From Gavia stellata (lineage: Eukaryota > Chordata > Aves > Gaviiformes > Gaviidae), in NCBI RefSeq assembly GCF_030936135.1, contig NC_082598.1, positions 50,126,347-50,190,346 of the forward strand: a stretch of 64,000 nt of DNA. Direction: 5' to 3'. Both the position numbers and the translations under genes were made by a program. The notes beneath the pieces are model-generated. The model saw nothing but the letters and a program-made list of their open reading frames with translations, did no database searches and had not been told where the DNA came from. Shown one piece after another: positions 14,301 to 23,769 of this stretch (its first letter is position 1; each line of letters opens with the position of its first letter).

Positions 14301-14576
14301 TGGGATGGGGTACCCCATGGCAGCAGCCCCAGCGCGGCTCCCTGGGCAGCGCGGTTACATCAGCTGCTCCACTGGTTTACAACACTCGCCCTTGAGCCTT
14401 GGCCCCGCAGCCTGCTGTGGTGTGGACACATTGCACAACACCCCTGGCCCCGCTCCCCTTCCCGGCCAGGGTTGCCCTGCAGCCAGCTGCTGGGAGGCCA
14501 AGCTGTTGCAGCAGCCTGCCAGTTCCTGACAGGGAGGAGAGGATGCTCCATCCACCCCTGCCTCTAGCAGGGCACC

Positions 14577-14662
14577 GGAGGAGGTGACAGGACCAGGAAG
14601 GGTCCCCAAGGACCAACTCGGAGGAGATGACAGGACCAGGAAGGGTCCCCAAGGACCAACTC
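14577..14662. repeat. Tandem duplication, 2 x 43 bp
   Basis: Positions 14577-14619 and 14620-14662 are head-to-tail copies that differ at a single base: GGAGGAGGTGAC in the first, GGAGGAGATGAC in the second. Near identity implies a recent duplication or continuing exchange between copies. It lies in GC-rich intergenic DNA about 2.5 kb upstream of the PPP1R3B promoter. Copy number may vary between individuals. Confidence 0.9.
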
Positions 14663-16899
14663 AAGCCTGCTGGTAGAGGTAGGTCTTGAGGGACTGTGGT
14701 GGGGCAAGGAGGGCTGCCCCATAGGAGGGACAGAGAAGCTCTGCCTCCCCTCCCACAGCGAGCCAGTGGGGCAACATCCCACAGGTGCGGGAGCCACCAC
14801 ATCCTGTCCCAGAGGGTGCTGGGGTAAATCCTGCAGCCGAATCAGGAACAAACCCCAGACCTGATGGGAGACTGGGACCCTCCTTCCAGAGATGTCTGTC
14901 ATGGATGGGACTGGTTCTGCAGTGCTCCCCCAGGGAGAAACACCCCCAGAGCCTCTTCCCTATGCCAGGGAGCAAGCTCTTCCTCATCCCTCAGCAAGGC
15001 GGGAGGGGTGGAAAGCTATGGGGAAATCACAACGACCACTGTGCAAGGGGCTAGCACAGAGCTAAATATAGCCACTATCTCAGCTGCCCAAAGATAAGAG
15101 CCCATGTCCACCGCCCGCCACAACGCCCTGCCCTGACTTCCACCTACCTTTGCTTTGCGGGCAAACACCAAGCAGCAGTTGTGAAACACCCTGCCCTGCT
15201 CACGGCAAACAGTGCTTGTACCGTGGGGCAGAAATGCTCCCTAAGCCACCTCGCATGCATTCCTTCCCCCGCACTGGGGGTGGCTGGCCAAAACCCACAC
15301 AGCTCAGAGGCTAACCAACACCTCCCTCAGCCCCTCCATAGTGCTGAGCAGCCAGCAACACTCAAGAGAAACCTGTGGCAGAGCAAAGTGACAAGTGTAA
15401 GTCAGGTCAAGGCTTCCTGGTTTTTGGGCTCATCCCGTTAAACTCACCGCTTCCACCTGAATCTCTCTAGTGTCCCAAGATCAGCAACACTGAGCCAGTC
15501 AGTGGTGGCCGTGCCTGGATAAGGGGAGGCAGCAGTGGAGAGCGCCCATGGGCCGTGACCACCTTAGAGAGTCTCTGCATATTGCTCCCAGGCAAATCTG
15601 AACATGCTTCCCCTCATCCCTGCTGTAAACTGCATTACTAAGTAGCACGTGCTGAAATCCCACCATATCCTCGGCACATAAAATATTGCTGTAAGTCTGC
15701 AAGACTCCTGGAGTGGATACATCTTTCATCTCTCTCTCCCCCGCTCTAAATCTTATCACTGCCTTTATCTAAAATGGGTTTTTAAAACAAAACACAATGT
15801 GTTTTTTTTCCCTCAACAAAACCCTTTTGCCTTGCAGAGTATGAAGTTTATGAAATGGCAGCTTCCAGCGGGAAGTCTCTGGCTTTAACAATAGCTCTGT
15901 GTGTTTCCACAAGTTAATTGAAAACAAATGTTGACACTTCAATCCTGCTTTTATGCTCTGTAAGGAGGGTGAAAGAGAGCAGCATTGCTCGCAGCTGTGT
16001 GGTTAGAGGCCAGATGTGGCACAAAAAGAGGCAAATATATTATCCCCACCGTTGCCATCCCCACCTCGCAGCAGGCTTTACAGCCTCTGCTGCTTGCCCA
16101 AGGAGGTGGCGTTTGACCCCAAAGCCCGTTCCCTGCCAGGGCAGCCAGCTCCGTGTACACCTTTTGCATGGGTGAAGACATCGGGCTCTGCACCGAAGCA
16201 GACTGAGGAGCAGCCCTGGGGAGCAGAGACGGACACCCAGGGCAGGGGTGCAGCTGGGAAGACCCCTTGGCCCAGCCGGCCCCACAAGGCAATGGGGGTC
16301 TGCGCCAGAGCATCGACCTGCCCGACAAGTGTTTTCAGGGTGTTGGTAACACCTTCCCAGCTCCGCACACGTGCCTGGACAGGGACTCCCGTGGGACGGG
16401 TCTCTGTGCCGGCTGGGGCCCGCAGGTGTTTTATCCTGCTGTAAGTCACCTCCATGAGAAAGTAATTTTTTCCACTCCTCACCTTGTCTGGAAACAGGAT
16501 TTTGGAGTATCCTCTGGGGATTTCTACCTGGTGCCAGCCAGCCCTGCGGTCACCAGCTGTGGATGCGTGAGCAGCCCTCCTCCCCACCCATCCCTGAGCA
16601 CCCAAACACCCCGGGCCAGCCCAGCCGGGAAGATCTGTGCCCCAAAAAGGCTTTCCTGCCTCGAGAGCGCGGTTCCTATAGGTTTCGCCCTGATCTGCTT
16701 ACTTGTGGATGCTCACAAGCCCCCTTCTGCCCTCCCGGACAGGTAGGGACTGCACCGTGGCACAGGAGCCACGTGTTGCCGCAGGACAGAGGGGGACCGG
16801 GAGCACCCAAGGCCGCACGCAGAGCTTGTACCTTCGGACAAAACAAGCTAGCGCTGCTCGGGGAAAGGCGGAGGGCCTGACTTAGCAAGATCCCTCCAC

Positions 16900-17620
16900 G
16901 AAGGAGAGGGTCCCTCAGGTTTGAAGGCCCCGGGAAGCGCTGTCCCCCGTCCCGGCTCCTCACGAGCAGCCGCGCACCGCACCGCGCCGCCCGCGGCTCC
17001 CCGGCGGCGCCCCTCAGGGGCTCCCCGCGCCGCGGCCCCCGGCCCCTCGCGTGCCGGGCGCCCGGCGGCTATTGGCCCCCCGCCGCGTTCGGGGCGCGCT
17101 CATTGGCTGCGGCGCGGGCCGGGCGGGCGGGCGGGGCGGGGCGGCGCGGCCGGGCCGGTCATAAGGCGCCGGCTCCGGCACTGCCCGGGTGGCGGCGGTG
17201 AGCTGGGGGTGCCGGGGCCGGCCTCATGCACTGCACCAGGTATGGTCCCGCCGGGGCTCCTGTCCTCCTTCCCTCTGCTCCCGCCGGCGGGCGCGTCCTG
17301 CCCTGCTGCCGTCTGGCTTCCGCGGGTGCCTGCTGTGCTCCCCAGTGAGGGGTCGCAGCCCCTTCGGGAGCGGTACCAGCGCTCCCCGCCGCGGTGCTGC
17401 TGCCGGGGAGGGGACGGGATCAGCCAGGCTTGGCTCCTGTAGCTCCTCGGGTGAGCCGGGAGCAGTAGCCCCGGGGCGGCGGGGCCGCCTCTCTTCCCCG
17501 GGCTCGCCGGGGCGTCCCGGATCCCCGGTGGGGCTGGGCGGCACGTCTTGGCTCGGGTTTGCAGCGCTGCCGTCCTGTGCAGAAGGGACGGGCTGTAGCA
17601 GGGTTAACGTATCGCCCGGA
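16900..17620 (+). promoter_or_regulatory. PPP1R3B: CpG island promoter of PPP1R3B
   Basis: This is the only stretch of the window with dense CpG dinucleotides and very high G+C. It holds two inverted CCAAT boxes (ATTGG at 17071-17075 and 17102-17106), a run of GC boxes of the Sp1 type at about 17121-17142, and a weak TATA-like CATAAGG at 17160. These place transcription starts roughly at 17185-17225, immediately before the first coding exon. The exact start cannot be fixed from sequence, and CpG-island promoters usually start over a range. The G-run on the sense strand also fits a G-quadruplex pattern. The island extends some 350 bp into the first intron. Confidence 0.85.
17226..17239 (+). 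CDS. PPP1R3B: PPP1R3B coding exon 1 (14 nt, alternative or primary N-terminus)
   Basis: ATGCACTGCACCAG is followed by a donor, GTATGG, at 17240. Joined to the acceptor CTTCCAG at 20231-20237, it reads in frame through exon 2: M-H-C-T, a split Arg codon (AG|A), then V-L-D-Y-F-P-H-K-Q-A into the ATG at 20269. An in-frame TGA at 17199-17201 lies just upstream, so this is the first possible Met of the frame. The peptide resembles the start of the paralogue PPP1R3C, which as I recall begins MSCTR, has an intron at the same place, and rejoins at the shared VDVAM segment. The Kozak context is weak (C at -3, C at +4), so some ribosomes may pass to the ATG in exon 2. If the other donor at 17198 is used, this exon is skipped and only the shorter form is made. 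Confidence 0.8.
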
Positions 17621-20237
17621 CCTCGGGTAAATGCCTGTGAGAACTGGGCTCTGCCCTCGGGACAGCTCGGCCGTTCCTGAATCACAAGAGGGCAGGAAAC
17701 CCGAGCACTGCTGCATCCAGCAGCGTGTCATGTCTGAAAACTTCTGGCTTAGCAGCTGCTGCATGTCCAGCCCCCTGCAAGAGGGTTACCTATGTGCAAG
17801 CAGTGCTGGAAGCAGAATGCAGGCAATCGAAGGGTTTTGATAAATGTACATGTAAATAATTCCTTTGCTCTGACTTGCTTCTCCTTCCTAGAAATGGAGA
17901 AGGGAAGAGAGAGAGGTGACATCCTCTTCTGGAGAGGGTAAAGCTGTGGGAAGATGTCCAGAGGCAGAATCTAGTCTGTCTTCCTTTTGAGAGGAGGGGG
18001 AAAGGACTCAGCCCCTGTACCTGCCTTGGGCTGCCTGCCTTGCACCACTTGCTTCCTACACCTCTAAAAACTATTTCCCTGCTCCCACCTTCAAAGCATC
18101 TGAAGTTCAAGACAGCCAACACTAGCCCCAAAAGGGAAACCTTCTGCTGTTGGCTGTGAGTTGGGCATCAGCAGGCTCTCGAGCGCAGAAAGAGATGTCT
18201 GGGGTATCGAATGAGCTGAAGAAGACAGTTTGTAAAAGCATGGTGCTCAGCCTAATAGTAGGTATGAAAAGCTCTTACTCTAGTTCTCAGCTTGGAAAAA
18301 AGCTCTAAGTAATGCAAATCAGGCTGGATATTTCATGCCTCTTCATTCTAAAAATTGTGAATAACCAAGGCTTACTAAGAAACCTGACTTCTCAGCAGTT
18401 ATGGGAATTCAGCTGAATAAATTTCCCTGGGAAGAGATGCAATGCGGATGAAACTGGTCCGAGGAAGAGAGAAGCATGGGAGGCTGCATTAATTTAAAGG
18501 AGGAAATGACCTATATAAAGTGTGTGTGAATAAAAACTTGGCAAAACTAGGTAGAGATGAGCAGAACGGTGTTAACAGGCAGGTGGATCTGCTGTCTGTC
18601 TTGTACAGCAGCCCTTGAGCTGAAAGGAGGCTGAAGAAGGCAATGCAGGAGTTAGCTGGTGGGTGTGTTGGGAAGCAAGCCTTGGCACATGTGTGCTGAA
18701 TAAACAGATGCCCTTGCTGAATGGATGCTGTGAAAGCCTGCTCAGAGCTGCTCTGTTGGTGTCGCAGGGTGGGGAGTTAAAGCACTGAATTGGAGAACGT
18801 AGCTCTCATTTTTTTCTTGGCACAGGGGCAGCAATCAAGTACTAGAGCTGGCTGTGCTTGGCTTTGGCAGACAGAGCTCTGCTGTGTCACGTGGCCGGCA
18901 GCCGCCGCTACCGCTGCTGGCTCGTCCTGCTCTGTGCGGTGGGAGCAGCTTTGGAGCCTGGCCTGCAGCCAAACAGGGGAATTTTATTAAGGGAATACTC
19001 TGTGCTTAAGGTCAGCAGCCACACAGTTGACTTAAGGGGGATGTGTGTGATGAATCTGTCCAGTGGTTTATCCAGAGCCAGGCCAAAAGAGTCTGCCAAA
19101 AGCATCCAGCCTAACCTCAGTGTAAGGGCAGGAGCGATAGGTACGATGTTCTGGGAGCTGCCTGGCTGCAGAGGCAACCCCATGGCTACATCTGGCAAGG
19201 CGCTGGGTGGGAGCTGCCCTAGAGTGGGTGCACAGAGAGGGATGGTGCTGCATCCCTGGAGGAACGGGCTGGGTTTTGGAGGAGGAGAGGCTGTGGTGGA
19301 GGGGCATGTGCCCTGTGCCTTCTGGGAGAATGACCAAGCCTTTGGAAACAAGTCCATCTTGAGTAGGCGAGTTGTGTTTGGCAGAGCCCTGTGGCTATAT
19401 GGATGCATCTGAGGGGCTCAGCGCAAGCGCTGTGGAGGCTTGAGGTGTGAACTCTGCACTGGAGGTAAAGTCTGCTGGGCCATCTGAGCTGACATCTGTT
19501 TTAAATTGCAGTAGAGGGAAGAAAGTGGCTCCTCTGTAGGTGTGAAGCAATGTCACTAAGTCTCCACCCTGCTGCTTTATCAGACTGTTGCTATCTACGT
19601 GCAGGTATTTTAGATGGAGCAGTTCTGGAAGACAGCGATGAGAAAAATACGTAGCTCAACCAAATGAGAGCTTTTTAGCCTCTAAAAATACCAGACACTT
19701 GGGGTTTTATGGAAGGTGAGGTCAGTTGTATACAGCAGCTTGTGACAAGCTGAATTCCTGCTCCTATGAAAGCTTCTGATGCCCTGGGGAGTGTCTCTCC
19801 TGGAGGGAGGAGAGCGCAGCAGGAATACTGCTTTACATCGCATTGGAATTTGATAATATCTGGATTTTGTGGACGTCAGCAGGACAGAGCCACGGGTTTT
19901 GCTTTGGGTCAGAAATGCTCTGGAGCCTGCTGTTGCTAGCCCAGTAGGGCAGTGCCTGTGTGTGTCTTCAGATGGTGACTCTGTCACTGTAGCAGTTGGA
20001 AGAGATCTCGTTCAAGGGCACAACAGGCTCTGGTCTTGCCACTTCTGCTGTAGCACATTTTTCACCATGTCTGTAAATCACACCATGCAAGTATCTGCCT
20101 TTAAGCTTGAGGGACATGTGGGGTTGATGGAAGCAAGTTTCTTTGGGATGGCTGGGGGGAAGTGGTGTAGCATGTGTGACAAAAGTCATATGAAAATGCT
20201 TTTCTAACATCAGCTGACCCTTCTTCTCATCTTCCAG
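17240..20237 (+). other. PPP1R3B: PPP1R3B intron 1 (2,998 nt)
   Basis: The donor is CAG|GTATGG and the acceptor a pyrimidine-rich TTCTTCTCATCTTCCAG ending at 20237, both canonical. The intron splits the fifth codon after its second base. It starts inside the CpG island and then falls to ordinary composition. Frames inside it, for example 18858-19412 (184 codons, + strand), show no recognisable domain and are taken as chance. An alternative donor at 17198 (GCG|GTGAGC) would lengthen the intron by 42 nt. Confidence 0.8.
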
Positions 20238-21129
20238 AGTATTAGACTATTTTCCTCACAAACAAGCAATGGCTGTGGATGTAGCAATGCAGCTATACCT
20301 ATGCTCTCCACCCTTACGGAGAGAGAAGTGTGCCTGCAAAATTGCTCCGAAGCCAAGCAAGCCGTTGCGGCCCTGCATCCAGCTGAGTAGCAAGACTGCA
20401 CTGAATGGATCAGAAGAGGCAGCAAACTCCTTCACACACAACAAAGTGAAGAAGAGGGTGTCATTTGCAGATAGCAGAGGCTTTGCTCTGACGATGGTGA
20501 AGGTGTTCTCAGAGTTTGATGATCCACTAGATATTCCTTTCAACATCACGGAGCTGATAGACAACATTGTGGGCCTGACAACAGTGGAGAGGGACAGCTT
20601 TGTCCTGGATTTTGTTCAGCCCTCTGTGGACTACCTGGACTTCAGAAACCGCCTCCAGACAGACTGTGTCTGCCTTGAAAACTGCGTGCTAAAGGAGCGA
20701 TCTGTTGTGGGAACAGTGAAGGTGAAGAACCTTGCTTTTGAAAAGACTGTGAAGATCAGGATGACATTTGACACCTGGAAAAACTTTGCAGATTACCCAT
20801 GCCAGTATGTCAAGGATACGTACGGAGGGTCAGATCGGGACACATTTTCCTTCGACATCAGCTTGCCTGAGGGAATTCAATCCCATGAAAGAGTAGAGTT
20901 TGCCATCTCCTTTGAGTGCAATGGGAAGGTGTACTGGGACAGCAACAGGGGCATGAATTACAGGATCATACGGTCAGAACTGAAGTCTGCCCAGGAAGCT
21001 GTCCGACCCCCACGGTGTCCTGACTTTGGCAGTGCTTTTGACCAGTTTGGGAGCCCTCGGTGCTCCTACGGCCTCTTTCCCGAGTGGCCCAGCTATTCGG
21101 GCTACGAGAAGCTAGGGCCTTACTATTGA
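20238..21129 (+). CDS. PPP1R3B: PPP1R3B coding exon 2: glycogen-targeting regulatory subunit 3B of protein phosphatase 1 (GL)
   Basis: This exon holds nearly the whole protein: 286 residues from ATG 20269 to TGA 21127-21129, or 301 with exon 1; human GL has 285. GL tethers the PP1 catalytic subunit to glycogen, so that glycogen synthase is dephosphorylated and activated; it is best known from liver. Visible in the 286-residue numbering: the PP1-docking RVxF motif as RVSF at 63-66; a carbohydrate-binding module of the CBM21 type over about residues 124-232, with the hallmark segments EKTVKIRMTFDTW and WDSNRGMNYRI; and the C-terminal PEWPSY...KLGPYY tail, which in mammalian GL binds phosphorylase a and mediates its allosteric inhibition. 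ATG 20269 has a strong Kozak context (G at -3, G at +4). No frameshift or missing motif is seen. Confidence 0.98.
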
Positions 21130-23765
21130 CCCAAGGACAAAGTCCTGATTGACTAACTGTTGCTGGTGTGTCTGCAGGCCTGGGAGCTGGTCTGAACATG
21201 AGGAATACGGAAAGGTGAAAGAAGTACGGCTCCATGCAGCTCTATGTAAGCCTCCCAGCAAAACCAGATGTGCTCTGCTGGCAGTGGGCTTATGGTCAGG
21301 GAAGCACCTCTGGCGTAAAGGGCTGCCTTCCCTGCCTCAGCTTGGATAACTGGCTCTCTGGATGCTCGAAGGACCAGGAGCTGTTGCTCATATGCCTCTT
21401 CAGTGCTGCTACTCCTTCCTCTTCTATAATGCTGCTAGTCTCCAGGGAAACACTACAGTGCTTATGTTGTCTGTCCAAGCTATGTAGTGGTGGCTGGTTT
21501 GTATTGCTTGCCTAGTGTTAAAAGGCTTTTCAAAATATGTTCTAGTATTAATTTTTAGTGAGCTGTACTTCAGCTGCAGGGTTCTCCTTGCAAAGCTGGC
21601 CTATGCCTGTCAGGAAATGGAGTGGTTGGCTTGCAGGGAGTGGAGTCCTCTCCTTGCACGCATCCTTGTAGTGTGAGGTCCTTCCTACTGGAGGCAGAAA
21701 GGGTGTTTTGGAAGTGAAAATACAACTGTGATGACAGGAAATGTGGCCTCACTGCCTGCCGTATTAGGAGATGTATGTGCCTGTGGGAGAGCATCTGATA
21801 TGCTTAGTCACCAGTTGTTTTATCAGCTGATCTTGAAAAACTCTCATTATACCCTTGGTGTTACCAAAAATAGAGATTAGCTGTAGCTGTGTGGTGCTTG
21901 TGACACAGCCGTGGGTTGACAACATTGACTGCCTTCTTCAAAACCTTCCTGGTTCTTTAATCACAAGTGATCAATGATGCTTTTCCCCTTGATGGACATC
22001 TGAAGTCAGCTGTTGGCCATGCTGGGCCCTGAAAATGCAGTTCTTCCTCCTGTGACTGTAACAGAGGGTTTTGTCCAGCTAGGGCCCCAAGTCCTGTGCA
22101 GGAGCCTGTGCTCAGGTGTTACAGGAGCTAAATGCAAACGGGCCACATGGCTTCTCTTTGCTGTGTCCTGTTAAAGGAGATGGCTGTTGTGTACCTATGG
22201 TGGTGGCCATGCCTTGACTGAGAAAGGGGTGGTACATGTGATCCCAGCAATGCTTTGGGATAAACAGGCTTTGGAAATGACATTGCTTTTAAAAAAGATC
22301 TCCTGATGCTTTGTTACTCCGTGCCATGGACTGCTCAGCAGCTAATGGCATGGCGTTCATCACACGTGAGGATGCTGTGGCTATACTGGATGAATGTCAG
22401 CATGCTGGGCTTCCCTTGCTGTTGTAGCAGTAGCTGCCGTTTCAACCTGTAAATGCCCAAACGTTGCATTCCTGTGTCCGTAAGAAGTGGTTCATTCCAC
22501 CTGTGCAAAGAACTAGCTGTGAGGAGTATGAGATGTGGGGTTATCCTGACACAACCCCTGGATGTGAAATATCACTGATGTGAGCCATCTCTATCTTCAA
22601 AGAGGTGGCTTGTCTTCTGGGCCTGCGCTGAGGTGAGGTGGCCAGCTTGTGCAGTGCCAAACAGCCTCACAAAGCTTCTTGTGTGCTAGTTGAGCAGAAT
22701 AACTTAATCCCTCAGCTCAAAGGGAGAGTGCCGAATAGTTTGTAGAAATAGAAGGTCAAGGGAATCTTACTTTTTCTTAGTGCATAAGCTTTATATAATT
22801 TTTCTGGGTGCCTAAAATAGCCTGTGGATGGGCTGGAGAGAAGCAATGGGCTAGACTACTTAACTTTTTAAACCTAGCTTTTAATTCTGGAGACTACTGT
22901 ATAAAATACTTAGAAGCTGTTTTACCCTAACATAGAAGGGTTACTATGATCACTGTTGGATGCCGAAAGGGACAAGAAGAGCTTGCAGGAAGAATAGCTA
23001 GCCTTCAACTGCTGCTTTTTCAAAACCCAACATGAATGCATGTCATCACTGTGCTTGATCACTTAGTCCAGGTAGTAAATCTACTTGCTGTCCCAGAGCT
23101 CATCAGGCTTGGTTCCTCTGTTCAAGCAGCTTCCCGAGTCAGCCCTTACAACCTGCATCTAGTCTCTCTTGAAGGGACTGTTGCCTAGCTTGGCTTGAAC
23201 CTGGTTTTAAACTTAAAGCAAGTCTGAATGATGCTGATTTTTATTTAGTGTATGGTGTTAATGCTTTAAGACACCAACTGTAGAAAACTCATGTTCTCCT
23301 GGTATGCTGTCATGCCTATGGAGAGCTATTTGTGGGCTGAAACAAGGCATGTGTGTCTGGGGTGCTGTGGATGGTGGTATCTCCTTATGGGCCTGTTTGT
23401 TTTCAGGCTGTGGATGGGGTGTGCTTAGGGAGGAACATGGAAGATAAGCTAGAAGAGCAATGCCATAAGTAAAAGCTAGGCTGGGAACTGATTATTTGAC
23501 CAATAGTGGTTTAAAATTACTACTTGTGGCCTTTCCCCTTTTCCCTTTTTCCATTGCCAATGTGAACATAGAAGTGAGGGGTTGCTCTCCTTGCTCTATG
23601 CCTGGAAGTGCCTTGTGGGGTGTTTTGCATGTTTGTTTTTAAAAGATATTTTTGTACACAACATTCAAGTGGAAAATGCACTTTATAATTGCCATGTAAT
23701 GACTCTTTTAAAACCATGGTTCTGTTTTTATCTGATTGTTAAAATAAAGGTGGAACAAAACGTTG
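21130..23765 (+). other. PPP1R3B: PPP1R3B 3' untranslated region (inferred extent)
   Basis: After the TGA there are about 2.6 kb with no recognisable coding exon and, by my reading, no AATAAA on the + strand before 23743. The composition is T- and G-rich on the + strand with scattered ATTTA elements, for example near 23244. A long 3' UTR fits the mammalian gene as I recall it. The end is inferred from the poly(A) signal and has not been shown by transcript data. Confidence 0.65.
23743..23748 (+). terminator. PPP1R3B: Poly(A) signal AATAAA, probable 3' end of PPP1R3B
   Basis: A canonical AATAAA is followed by a likely cleavage zone at about 23758-23770, with a TGTA element upstream near 23653 that could bind CFIm. 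Other + strand AATAAA hexamers at 24289, 24600 and 27222 could serve as distal sites. This one is preferred because it is the first after the stop codon. Confidence 0.65.
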
Positions 23766-23769
23766 GCTG

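Larger units (their letters stand above)
7801..16900. other. Intergenic DNA between the CR1 fragment and the PPP1R3B promoter
   Basis: No gene is recognised. The stretch is heterogeneous. There is an AT-rich block at 8140-8335, a T/G run near 11908-11937, a G-rich block at about 14160-14335 and a 43-bp tandem duplication at 14577-14662. Open frames such as 13832-14395 (187 codons) sit in GC-rich sequence where stop codons are rare, and their translations are low-complexity and matchless to me. Two CACGTG E-boxes occur at 16368-16373 and 16770-16775, within 0.9 kb of the promoter. A 6-bp palindrome is common by chance, so they are only candidate sites. Confidence 0.55.

Noticed and set aside
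13832-14395. 187-codon + strand frame in GC-rich DNA
   Set aside because: Low-complexity translation in a block where nearly all frames are open.
16921-17680. Long frames across the CpG island on both strands
   Set aside because: Stop codons are rare in CpG-rich DNA. The real coding use here is only the 14-nt exon at 17226-17239, in a different frame.
18858-19412. 184-codon + strand frame inside PPP1R3B intron 1
   Set aside because: No recognisable domain; overlapped by a 166-codon frame on the opposite strand, so probably chance.
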